NCBI GenBank assembly: GCA_027456085.1
Contig: DAIDVO010000112.1
Span: 1 to 35,793, forward strand
Origin: Steroidobacteraceae bacterium
GTDB taxonomy: Bacteria > Pseudomonadota > Gammaproteobacteria > Steroidobacterales > Steroidobacteraceae
Direction of reading: 5' to 3'
DNA: 35,793 nt
The translations under genes were made by a program, and so were the position numbers. Below are positions 27,956-35,793 of the stretch, piece after piece. The notes beneath the pieces are model-generated. The model saw only the letters and a program-made list of their open reading frames with translations. It was not told where the DNA came from and did no database searches. Within the stretch, counting starts at the first letter, position 1. Each line of letters opens with the position of its first letter.

Positions 27956-28008
27956 CGGACCGGCCCGCGGCGTCGAATCGGCAGCCTCTCGCGGAGCGCG
28001 ATGTTTTT

Positions 28009-28034
28009 ATATTATACTCGTGACATTATAAACT
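28009..28034. promoter_or_regulatory. AT-rich candidate promoter/operator upstream of carnitine dehydrogenase
   Basis: TTATATTATACTCGTGACATTATAAA-type sequence; its half-sites resemble the BKACE upstream region (TTATATTATCTTGATGATAATAATT). Confidence 0.4.
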
Positions 28035-28050
28035 TGCGCGCGCGAGGATC

Positions 28051-29544
28051 GTGATCTTGAGAAACGTAAAGACACTCGGGCTCCTAGGTACGGGCGTGAT
28101 CGGCGGCGGCTGGGCGGCGCGCGCGCTGCATTTCGGAATCGACGTGGTTGCCGCCGACGTCAAGCCGGAGATGGAGGCGTGGATACGCGGCGCCGTCGAG
28201 AACGCGGAGCCCGCGCTCGCGCGCTTGACCTTCGCGCCGCTTCCGCCTAAGGGCAAGTTGTCCTTCACGACGGATTTGCGGGTGATGGCGGCCCAGGCGG
28301 ATTTCATACAAGAGAACATCCCCGAGCAATTGGAGCTCAAGCAGCGCATGCTCGCCGAGGTGAGCCGGCATGCACCGGCGGACGTCGTCATCGCCTCCAG
28401 CACGTCCGGCTTGATGCCGAGCGATCTGCAGCGCGACATGGTCGCACCGGAGCGCTTTTGCGTGGCGCACCCATTCAATCCCGTTTATCTCCTGCCGCTG
28501 GTCGAACTGGTCGGCGGCGGCAAGACCGTTCCCGCGACGATCGAGGCGGCGGCCGCGTTCTTCCGCTTCATCGGCATGCACCCGCTGCCCGTGCGCCGCG
28601 AGATACCGGGTCATTTGACGGATCGACTACAGGAGGCCTTGTGGCGCGAGATTCTGCACATGGTCAACGACGGCGTCGCGACGACCGGCGAACTCGATGA
28701 TTCGATCATCTACGGCCCGGGCTTGCGCTGGGCGGCGATGGGCACCAACATGATTTACCACCTCGCGGGCGGCGAGAGCGGCATGCGCCATATGTTGGCG
28801 CAGTTCGGTCCGTGCTTGAAGTGGCCGTGGACGAAGCTCGAGGCGCCGGAGCTCACCGAAGCGTTGATCGACCGCATGGTGGAGGGAACGCAGGCCCAGG
28901 CTCGCGGACGTTCGATTCGCGAACTGGAACGCCTGCGCGACGATTATCTGGTCGCCGTCCAGCAAGTCCTGCGCCAGTACGATATCGGCGCGGGCTCGAC
29001 GCTGCGCGCGCTCGAGGAGCGCCTCTACAAGGACGCCGCGGCGGCGGCCGGCGCGGGCCTTGCCGACAGCGCGGGACCCTTGCGCCTCGTTGAGACGGTC
29101 GTGCGGCCCGAATGGGTCGACTACAACGCGCACATGACGGATTACCGCTATCTGCATGTCTTCGGCGAGGCGATGGATGCATTTTACCGGACGATCGGAG
29201 TCGACGACGCGTACCGCAAGGCCGGGCGCATGTTCTACAACGTCGAAACGCACGTCGCCTATGCGCGCGAGGCGAAAGTCGGCGAACCGCTCTACGTGAC
29301 GACCCAGGTGCTCGGCTCCAACGAGAAGCGCTTGCACGTGTTTCACCGGCTGCACCGGCGGCGCGACGGCGAAATCATCGCGACCGGCGAACAGATGCAT
29401 CTGCACGTGGATACCGCGGCCGCCAAGGCCGCGCCGATCGAAATGGCGGTGCGGGCGAAGCTGGAGCGGATTCGCGCCGCGCATGCCGCGCTCCCCTGGC
29501 CCACGGAAGCGGGCCGGCACGTCGGCCGGACGAAGGCGTCGTAG
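28051..29544 (+). CDS. L-carnitine 3-dehydrogenase fused to a C-terminal hot-dog thioesterase (betainyl-CoA thioesterase)
   Basis: N-terminal 3-hydroxyacyl-CoA-dehydrogenase-type Rossmann domain KTLGLLGTGVIGGGWAARALHFGIDVVAADVKPE, EQLELKQRMLAEV, ASSTSGLMPSDLQ, HPFNPVYLLPLVELVGG; C-terminal VVRPEWVDYNAHMTDYRYLHVFGEAMDAFYRTIG thioesterase domain. GTG start. Confidence 0.9.
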   Translation: MILRNVKTLGLLGTGVIGGGWAARALHFGIDVVAADVKPEMEAWIRGAVENAEPALARLTFAPLPPKGKLSFTTDLRVMAAQADFIQENIPEQLELKQRMLAEVSRHAPADVVIASSTSGLMPSDLQRDMVAPERFCVAHPFNPVYLLPLVELVGGGKTVPATIEAAAAFFRFIGMHPLPVRREIPGHLTDRLQEALWREILHMVNDGVATTGELDDSIIYGPGLRWAAMGTNMIYHLAGGESGMRHMLAQFGPCLKWPWTKLEAPELTEALIDRMVEGTQAQARGRSIRELERLRDDYLVAVQQVLRQYDIGAGSTLRALEERLYKDAAAAAGAGLADSAGPLRLVETVVRPEWVDYNAHMTDYRYLHVFGEAMDAFYRTIGVDDAYRKAGRMFYNVETHVAYAREAKVGEPLYVTTQVLGSNEKRLHVFHRLHRRRDGEIIATGEQMHLHVDTAAAKAAPIEMAVRAKLERIRAAHAALPWPTEAGRHVGRTKAS

Positions 29545-29554
29545 GTTCCGCGCC

Positions 29555-30178
29555 GTGCCGAAGATCGTCGACCACGCGAAGCGGCGCGATGAGATCGCGC
29601 AAGTCGCGTGTCAAGTCGTCGCCGCGCATGGCTTCGAACACGCGACCGTCGCCCGGATCGCGCGCGCCGCCGGGTACACCACCGGCATGGTCGCGCATTA
29701 CTTCGATTCGAAACAGGAAATCATTCTCGCGGCATTGCGCTTGATGCTGACGCGCATTGAGGCGCGTCTCACGCGCCGCCATGAACTCGGCGAGGATGAT
29801 CTCGTCAGCGTGCTTTCCGAGGCGCTGCCGCTCGATGAACAGCGCTTCACGGAATGCGCGTTCTGGATGGCGTTCTGGGGACAAGTCTCGGCCGACAGGA
29901 ACCTGCGGCGCCTGAACGCATGTGTGCACCGCGAATACATGCGCCTATACGCGCGCTGTTTCGTCCGCCATTGGCCGGCTTCGTCCTCGTGGCCGAAGCC
30001 CGTTCGCGATCAAGCCCTGCGCTCGGTCGTTACTTTCGTCAATGGCCTGACCGCGAGCGCCGTCACCAGCCCCGCGGACTGGCCGCCCGCGACGCAGGTC
30101 GCGCAGCTTCGGCTGCAGCTCGGCATGTTGGGCATTTGGGCCAAAGGCAGACACTCGCGCAGCGCGGCCGCTGGTTGA
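29555..30178 (+). CDS. TetR family regulator, BetI-like
   Basis: MPKIVDHAKRRDEIAQVACQVVAAHGFEHATVARIARAAGYTTGMVAHYFDSKQEIILAALR; GTG start at 29555. Confidence 0.85.
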   Translation: MPKIVDHAKRRDEIAQVACQVVAAHGFEHATVARIARAAGYTTGMVAHYFDSKQEIILAALRLMLTRIEARLTRRHELGEDDLVSVLSEALPLDEQRFTECAFWMAFWGQVSADRNLRRLNACVHREYMRLYARCFVRHWPASSSWPKPVRDQALRSVVTFVNGLTASAVTSPADWPPATQVAQLRLQLGMLGIWAKGRHSRSAAAG

Positions 30179-30190
30179 AGGAGAACGGGA

Positions 30191-31354
30191 ATGGAATTTT
30201 CGCTGAGCGACGAACAGCAACTCATCATCAAGACGACGCGCGACTTCGTCAGAAACGAACTCTACCCGCACGAGCAGGAAGTCGAGGCGACCGGCGTGTT
30301 GCGCGCGGAATTGCACCAGGAACTCAAGGCGAAGGCGATCGCGGCAGGATTGTACGCCGCGAACATGCCCGTCGAAGTGGGCGGCGCCGGCCTCGATACG
30401 GTCGCCTGGGTGCTGTACGAGAAGGAGCTCGGGGCGACGAATTACGCGCTGCATTATTCCTGCGTCGGACGCCCGTCGAACATCCTGCTCGCCTGCGAGG
30501 GCGAACAGCGCGAACGCTACCTCCTGCCGACGGTGCGCGGCGATCGGACCGAATGCCTCGCGATGACCGAACCGGGTGCGGGCTCGGACTTGCGCGGCAT
30601 GAAGACTTCGGCGGCGCCCGCGGGCGGCGATTTCCTCATCAACGGCACGAAGCACTTCATCAGCCACGCCGATCACTCCGATTACGTGATCCTGTTCGCG
30701 GCGACCGGGGAAGAGCCGAGCGCGCGCGGGCCGCGCAAGAGGATGACCGCGTTCCTGATCGACCGGGATCACCCGGGCTTCACGATCCGGCCGGGCTATA
30801 CGAACGTCTCGCATCGCGGCTACACCAACAGCATTCTGGAGTTCAACGACTGCCGCGTGCCGAAGTCCGCGATTCTCGGCGAAGTTCACCGCGGCTTCGA
30901 GATCGCGAACAGCTGGCTCGGCGCCACGCGCCTGCAGGTGGCCGCGACCTGCCTGGGGCGCGCCGAGCGCGCGTTGGATCTCGCGACGCAGTGGGCCGCA
31001 CAGCGCGTTCAATTCGGCCAGACGATCGGCAAGTTCCAGGGGGTCGGTTTCAAGCTCGCGGACATGCTGGTCGAGTTGCGCGCGGCGGAGCTATTGGTGC
31101 TGCAAGCGGCTTGGAAGCGGGACCAAAAGATCGACAGCGACATGGACATGGCGATCGCCAAACTGAAGGCGACCGAGATGCTTGCGCTGGTCGCCGATGA
31201 AGCGCTGCAAATTCACGGCGGCATGGGGCTCATTAGCGATCTGCCGCTCGAGCGGATCTGGCGCGACGCGCGCATCGAGAGAATCTGGGAGGGCACGAGC
31301 GAGGTGCAGCGCCTGATCATTTCCCGCGGACTGCTGCGGCCGCTCGGAGGCTAG
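30191..31354 (+). CDS. acyl-CoA dehydrogenase (candidate gamma-butyrobetainyl-CoA dehydrogenase)
   Basis: MEFSLSDEQQLIIKTTRDFVRNELYPHE; CLAMTEPGAGSDLRGMKTSA; QIHGGMGLISDLPLERIWRDARIERIWEGTSEVQRLII. Substrate inferred from context. Confidence 0.9.
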   Translation: MEFSLSDEQQLIIKTTRDFVRNELYPHEQEVEATGVLRAELHQELKAKAIAAGLYAANMPVEVGGAGLDTVAWVLYEKELGATNYALHYSCVGRPSNILLACEGEQRERYLLPTVRGDRTECLAMTEPGAGSDLRGMKTSAAPAGGDFLINGTKHFISHADHSDYVILFAATGEEPSARGPRKRMTAFLIDRDHPGFTIRPGYTNVSHRGYTNSILEFNDCRVPKSAILGEVHRGFEIANSWLGATRLQVAATCLGRAERALDLATQWAAQRVQFGQTIGKFQGVGFKLADMLVELRAAELLVLQAAWKRDQKIDSDMDMAIAKLKATEMLALVADEALQIHGGMGLISDLPLERIWRDARIERIWEGTSEVQRLIISRGLLRPLGG

Positions 31355-32127
31355 CGCCCGGTCCAGCGCGGCTTGCGCTTTTCGGCGAAGGCGCGCGCGC
31401 CTTCCTTGAGATCCTCCGAGCGCACGACGCGTTGCACCGCGTCGAGCGAGTCGTGCAGCGTGAACGCCTCGTGCTCGGACAGGGTTTCGCCATGGCGAAT
31501 CAACTGTTTGAGCGCCGGAAACAGCAGCGGCGGCCCCTCGGTCAGCTGCCGTGCGATTTCGCGCGCCTTGGTCATCGCTTGCCCCTTCGGCACGACATGA
31601 TGCGCGAGGCCCCAGTGCTTCGCTTCCGCCGCGTCCATCCACCGGCCGGTCATCAGGAATTCCATCGCGACGTGGTACGGGATTCGGCGCGGCAGCTTGA
31701 TCGTGCCGGCATCCGCCAGAACGCCGACGTTGATCTCCGGGAGAGCGAACTTCGCGTGCTCGTCCATGACGATGATGTCGGTGCCCAAGACCACTTCGAA
31801 ACCGCCGCCGCAGGCAATGCCGTTGACGGCGGCGATGATCGGCTTATTGAGGTTGCGCGGATAGTTCAAGCCGCCGAAGCCGCCGACACCCCAGTCTTCG
31901 TCCGATTTCTCGCCGGCCGCCGCCGCCTTGAGATCCCAACCGGGGCTGAAGAACCGGTCGCCCGCGCCGGTGATGATTGCGATGCGCAGTTCGGCATCGT
32001 CGCGAAACGCGCTGAACACGTCGTTGAGGCGCCGGCTCGCCGCCAAGTCGATCGCGTTCGCCTTTGGCCGATCGATCGTGACTTCGAGAATCGCCCCATC
32101 CTTCTTCGTCTTGATTCCAGCATCCAT
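31351..32127 (-). CDS. enoyl-CoA hydratase family, crotonobetainyl-CoA hydratase (CaiD)-like
   Basis: ILEVTIDRPKANAIDLAASRRLNDVFSAFRDDAELRIAIITGAGDRFFSPGWDLKAAAAGE...ACGGGFEVVLGTDIIV; resembles CaiD. Confidence 0.87.
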   Translation of the reverse strand: MDAGIKTKKDGAILEVTIDRPKANAIDLAASRRLNDVFSAFRDDAELRIAIITGAGDRFFSPGWDLKAAAAGEKSDEDWGVGGFGGLNYPRNLNKPIIAAVNGIACGGGFEVVLGTDIIVMDEHAKFALPEINVGVLADAGTIKLPRRIPYHVAMEFLMTGRWMDAAEAKHWGLAHHVVPKGQAMTKAREIARQLTEGPPLLFPALKQLIRHGETLSEHEAFTLHDSLDAVQRVVRSEDLKEGARAFAEKRKPRWTGR

Positions 32128-32131
32128 TTAT

Positions 32132-34207
32132 TCATTCCTCCGTCAGTCGGATCAGTGCATCGACCGCTTGAGCGCCGCATCCCGCGGGACGCACGATCAG
32201 CGGATTGACATCCATTTCCACGAGCCGGTCTCGATGCGCCGCCGCGTAATGCGCGATACCGATCGCGGCGCCGACGAGCGCGCCGATGTCGGCCGCCGGC
32301 TTGCCGCGCAAGCCCTCGAGCAGGCGCCAGATCCGCAAGCGCCGCAGGCCGGCTTCGATGGATTCGGCTGTCCATGGCGGCAGCAAGCTCACCGTATCGG
32401 CCATGAGCTCCGCGAGAACGCCGCCGGCGCCGAGCACGAGCACTTGACCGAATTGCGGATCGACGATGACGCCGATCAGCATCTCGGCGACGCCGTCGGC
32501 GATCATTTCCTCGACGAGCAGCGATTGGGACAGCGCCCCGAGGCGCTCGGCCGCCGCCGCAGCGTAGGCGGCGTTGTTGATGCCGAGTACGACGGCGCCT
32601 AGCTCGGTCTTGTGTTCAAGCTGGCTGCCCACGGCCTTGATGACGACCGGAAACCCGAGCGAGGCGGCGGCGCCGGCCGCGGCGGATGGCGCCGCCAGTA
32701 CGCTTCGCGGGACGGCGACGCCGAATTGCGCGAGCGCCGCCTTGCCTTCATATTCCGTCCAGGTGCGCGTGCGCAGGCCGGCCTCAGCGGGACTGCGCGC
32801 CGGCCATAGAGGCTCGGGGGCAAGTCCGCCGCGCCATGCCTGGCCGACCGCGCCGGCGAGCGCCAGAGCCTCCAATGCCTCGCGCTGTCCCTGCAGCGGC
32901 ACGACACCGCCGCTCTGGCAGCGGGCGCGAATCCTCGCGCCCAGGGTCTCCGGCAGCGAGGCGATCAATGCGGCGCGGGTCGCGGCGCCGCGCGCCGACT
33001 CGATGAACACGTCGATGACCGCATCGAATGCGGCCGTATCGGCTTCCCCGTCGGGCGGGCAATCGAGCATGAAGCCGGCCGCGTCATAGCCGCTGTCGAG
33101 AACCGCCGCAAATACCTTGCGCAACGCGGGAGGGTCGAACCAGAGATACGTATGGATATCGAAAGGGTTCGCGACCGTGACCCGATCGCCCAACAGCCCG
33201 TGCAGTACGGCCGCCTGCGGCGCCGGAATCGGTGCGAAGTCCAGCGCGAGATCGCGCGCAACATCGGCGGTCATCGCCATGTCGCCGCCGGAAGCGCCCA
33301 TCACGAGGACCTTGCCGCCGCCGATCGGTCCACCGGCGTGGAAGACCTTGAGCGTCTCGCAGAGCGTGCCCAAGGTTTCGCAGCGCGCGAGTCCCGCTTG
33401 GCGGCAGAACGCGTCGAATATCGCATCGGCGCCGGCGAGCGCCCCGGTATGGCTGTGCGCGGTGCGCGCCGCCGCCGCGGTGCGTCCCGATTTGATGACC
33501 GCAATCGGTTTGCCGACGGCGCGCGCGCGCGCCGCGGCCTCGGCAAAGCGGCGCGGATCGCGGATGCCTTCGAGATACAAGCCGAACGCGCTGACGCGCG
33601 GATCGTCGCAGAGAATGTCGATCAAATCCTCGACGGCGATGCGGGTCTGGTTGCCGACCGTGAACAGATAGCCGATCGGCAGCGAGCGGTCGTTGAACAT
33701 CAGGGTCAGTGCGATCGTGCCGCTCTGGCAAATCAGCGCGACGCCGCGCTCGGGGGTTGCGCCGACGACCTGGTCCGGCATCATGGCGACGCGGTCGAAA
33801 TAATTCACGAAACCGTAGCAGTTGGGCCCGAAGAAGGGCAGGGCGTCCGCGCTCTTTTCGAGCTCGCGCGTGAGCAGCGCGCCCTGGTCGGTGCCGGTCT
33901 CCGAAAACCCGGAACTGAAGCAAACGAACCCGCCGGCCCCGCGGCGCGCGAGCGCTGCGGCGACCGCCGGCGCCTCATGGTTAGGCACCGCGAGAAAAGC
34001 CGCGTCCGGCGGCCCGGGAAGCGCATCGACCGAACGGTAGTACGTCCTCGACGCGGTCGACGGCTTGCTCGGGTGCACGCGCCAAATCGTCCCGCCGAAG
34101 CCTATCGCCGTGCAGCCTGCGGCGACCGCGTCGGTCCAGGCGCCGGCTCCGATCAGCGCGATGCTGCGCGGTGCGATCAGGCGGCGGATGGCGGCTGGCT
34201 CTGCCAC
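32132..34207 (-). CDS. acetate--CoA ligase family protein (NDP-forming acyl-CoA synthetase)
   Basis: RRLIAPRSIALIGAGAW CoA-binding domain; phospho-His motif AHSHTGALAG; C-terminal ATP-grasp FPVVIKAVGSQLEHKTELGAVVLGI...EMDVNPLIVRP. GTG start. Confidence 0.9.
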   Translation of the reverse strand: MAEPAAIRRLIAPRSIALIGAGAWTDAVAAGCTAIGFGGTIWRVHPSKPSTASRTYYRSVDALPGPPDAAFLAVPNHEAPAVAAALARRGAGGFVCFSSGFSETGTDQGALLTRELEKSADALPFFGPNCYGFVNYFDRVAMMPDQVVGATPERGVALICQSGTIALTLMFNDRSLPIGYLFTVGNQTRIAVEDLIDILCDDPRVSAFGLYLEGIRDPRRFAEAAARARAVGKPIAVIKSGRTAAAARTAHSHTGALAGADAIFDAFCRQAGLARCETLGTLCETLKVFHAGGPIGGGKVLVMGASGGDMAMTADVARDLALDFAPIPAPQAAVLHGLLGDRVTVANPFDIHTYLWFDPPALRKVFAAVLDSGYDAAGFMLDCPPDGEADTAAFDAVIDVFIESARGAATRAALIASLPETLGARIRARCQSGGVVPLQGQREALEALALAGAVGQAWRGGLAPEPLWPARSPAEAGLRTRTWTEYEGKAALAQFGVAVPRSVLAAPSAAAGAAASLGFPVVIKAVGSQLEHKTELGAVVLGINNAAYAAAAAERLGALSQSLLVEEMIADGVAEMLIGVIVDPQFGQVLVLGAGGVLAELMADTVSLLPPWTAESIEAGLRRLRIWRLLEGLRGKPAADIGALVGAAIGIAHYAAAHRDRLVEMDVNPLIVRPAGCGAQAVDALIRLTEE

Positions 34208-34210
34208 GAA

Positions 34211-34714
34211 CTATCGGCGCCGAATTTCGATCTTTCGCGACTGCGGCAATCCCGCATCGGTGCCGGCGGCCGCGCTGCGCAGCTCGAGGAGCCGCTGCTC
34301 GGCCGGCGGCGGAAACGGCGCGCTCGCCGGAGCGGCGCCTTGCATCACGTGCAGCAGCATCGCTTCCGCGACCGCGACCGGTTCGGCGACGCGCGCACAG
34401 GTGAACACGCCGCGCGCATGGATGCGCTTCTGATCGCAGTCCAACACGGCGATCTGCACGGCGAGATCATCGGATGCCTTGACCTCGCGAAGATAATGGA
34501 TGTGGGTTTCGAGCGTATACAGCGTGCAGTGCGTGCGCTTGCGGTAGGCTTCGTCGAGGCCGAGCTGATCCATGAACTCGTCGATCGCCGAGCTGAAGAC
34601 GACGCCGTAGTAGGCGTCGCGCAAATGGCCGTTATAGTCGATCCAATCGGCCGCGATCGCGGTCCGATACGGAGATAATTCGCCCGCATTCGCGCTCAAC
34701 GGCGTCGCCCTCAA
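34211..34714 (-). CDS. stand-alone thioesterase, betainyl-CoA thioesterase-like
   Basis: SPYRTAIAADWIDYNGHLRDAYYGVVFSSAIDEFMDQLGLDEAYRKRTHCTLYTLETHIHYLREVKASDDL; same W(I/V)DYN(G/A)H motif as the fused domain at 28.0-29.5 kb. Proposed TTG start at 34714 overlaps the BKACE stop. Confidence 0.83.
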   Translation of the reverse strand: MRATPLSANAGELSPYRTAIAADWIDYNGHLRDAYYGVVFSSAIDEFMDQLGLDEAYRKRTHCTLYTLETHIHYLREVKASDDLAVQIAVLDCDQKRIHARGVFTCARVAEPVAVAEAMLLHVMQGAAPASAPFPPPAEQRLLELRSAAAGTDAGLPQSRKIEIRRR

Positions 34715-35610
34715 CGCAGTTTCAGCCGTTCGCGCGCCTCGGCGGCGCTCAAAGCGCGCGCGCCCATCGCCTCGATGATCGTGCGCGCCTTTTGCACGAG
34801 CTGCGCGTTGCTCGCGTATACGCCCTTGCTGAGGTAGAGGTTGTCCTCGAGGCCGACGCGCACGTTGCCGCCCATCAGCACCGCTTGGGCGACCCAGGGC
34901 ATTTGCATGCGGCTGATCGCGAAAGTACCCCAATTGCAATCCGGCGGCAGCGCATTGACCATCGCGAGGAGATGACCGACGTCCGCCGGCACGCCGTACG
35001 GTATCCCCATGCACAGTTGGATCAGCGCGGGGGATTCGAGCAATCCTTCCTTGACCAGCTGCTTCACGAACCAGAGATTGCCGGTATCGAATACCTCGAG
35101 CTCCGGTTTGACGCGAAGATCCTTGAGGATCGCTGCGCCCTTGCGCAGGTAGTTCGGCGTCGAGACGTAGGCGCGGTTGCCGTCGCCGAAGTTCAGGCTG
35201 CCGCAATCCAAGGTGGCGATGTCCGGCCGATATAGGCCCTCGGCGCACAGGTCGATCACATGGCGCATGCGGTCCTCCTGGCTCACGAAGTAGCTGCCCG
35301 GGCCGGGGGTATCCTCAAGCCCCTTGTCGCCGACGACGATGTACCCGCCCATGCCGCAGGTGAGATTCACGATCACGTCGACCTTGCTCTCGCGAATGCG
35401 CTTGACGACCTCGCGGTAATGGCGCGTCGCCATGCTGAACGCGCCGGTATCCGGATCACGCACGTGAATGTGCACGATCGCGGCCCCGGCTCCGGCGGCG
35501 GCGATGCAGGCGGCGGCGATTTCCGCCGGCGTCACCGCGCAGTGCGGGCTCTTCGTCACTTTGCTGTCGTCGCCCGTGACGGCGCACGAGATGATGACAT
35601 CATGATTCAT
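34711..35610 (-). CDS. beta-keto acid cleavage enzyme (BKACE, DUF849), candidate 3-dehydrocarnitine:acetyl-CoA trimethylamine transferase
   Basis: MNHDVIISCAVTGDDSKVTKSPHCAVTPAEIAAACIAAAGAGAAIVHIHVRDPDTGAFSMATRHYREVVKRIRE: DUF849 N-terminus with VHIHVRD; VRVGLEDNLYLSKG C-terminal motif. Confidence 0.93.
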   Translation of the reverse strand: MNHDVIISCAVTGDDSKVTKSPHCAVTPAEIAAACIAAAGAGAAIVHIHVRDPDTGAFSMATRHYREVVKRIRESKVDVIVNLTCGMGGYIVVGDKGLEDTPGPGSYFVSQEDRMRHVIDLCAEGLYRPDIATLDCGSLNFGDGNRAYVSTPNYLRKGAAILKDLRVKPELEVFDTGNLWFVKQLVKEGLLESPALIQLCMGIPYGVPADVGHLLAMVNALPPDCNWGTFAISRMQMPWVAQAVLMGGNVRVGLEDNLYLSKGVYASNAQLVQKARTIIEAMGARALSAAEARERLKLR

Positions 35611-35651
35611 GGCGTTACCTTATGGGTTCTATGAATGGCAGGTCCGGATTA

Positions 35652-35670
35652 TATTATCTTGATGATAATA
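35652..35670. promoter_or_regulatory. palindromic candidate operator upstream of BKACE
   Basis: TATTATC-TTGAT-GATAATA, 7-bp perfect arms. Confidence 0.45.
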
Positions 35671-35676
35671 ATTAAA

Positions 35677-35690
35677 CCAGGCCGGCCTGG
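35677..35690 (-). terminator. candidate terminator of the truncated minus-strand gene
   Basis: CCAGGCCGGCCTGG palindrome just downstream of the stop at 35700, followed on the minus strand by TTTAATTATTATC. Confidence 0.4.
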
Positions 35691-35699
35691 AATCAGCGC

Positions 35700-35793
35700 C
35701 TAAGCGGCCGCGCGGCCGTGTCGGCCGCCGGCGAGCGCCTGTATGATCTGCTGCTCGCCGCAGACGCCGAGGATCCGTCCCTCGGACGCCAGC
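35700..35793 (-). CDS. C-terminal fragment of an unidentified protein
   Basis: Open minus-strand frame ...LASEGRILGVCGEQQIIQALAGGRHGRAAA* ending at TAG 35702-35700; too short to identify. Confidence 0.4.
   Translation of the reverse strand, partial: LASEGRILGVCGEQQIIQALAGGRHGRAAA

Noticed and set aside
1-35793. CRISPR arrays, transposases, integrases, phage genes, toxin-antitoxin or defence islands
   Set aside because: No regularly spaced repeats and no recognisable mobile-element or defence proteins in any frame examined.

Overview
The window looks like a GC-rich, probably gammaproteobacterial, chromosome segment. From start to end it contains: purB (partial, -); fumC, a NudL-like Nudix hydrolase and mazG (+); an ALDH7/AmaB-like dehydrogenase (-) divergent from a class II DAHP synthase (+); a 440-bp intergenic region ending in a strong intrinsic terminator (candidate structured RNA); a family-5 uracil-DNA glycosylase, uvrC and pgsA; a tRNA cluster (Gly-GCC, Cys-GCA, and an inverted Leu-UAA gene); a complete ccmABCDEFGHI cytochrome c maturation operon; an acyl-CoA dehydrogenase; a CAP-domain protein; a COG4280-like membrane protein; a CBS protein; and an APC permease. 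It ends with a large catabolic block: two class III aminotransferases, a PuuC-like ALDH, a carnitine dehydrogenase-thioesterase fusion, a BetI-like regulator, an acyl-CoA dehydrogenase, a CaiD-like hydratase, an NDP-forming acyl-CoA ligase, a second thioesterase and a BKACE (DUF849) enzyme. Two findings stand out. (1) The tRNA-Leu(UAA) gene is split by a ~241-nt element with recognisable group I (IC3-like) core motifs, at the U34/A35 position used by the cyanobacterial/plastid tRNA-Leu intron; ORF callers fill this locus with spurious ORFs. (2) The 26.4-35.6 kb block reads as a near-complete oxygen-independent CoA-ester route from gamma-butyrobetaine (possibly from its aldehyde) through carnitine to glycine betaine, with two distinct thioesterases and a shared AT-rich motif upstream of its promoters. 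No CRISPR arrays, transposons or phage genes were seen. Long antisense ORFs are judged to be high-GC artefacts.
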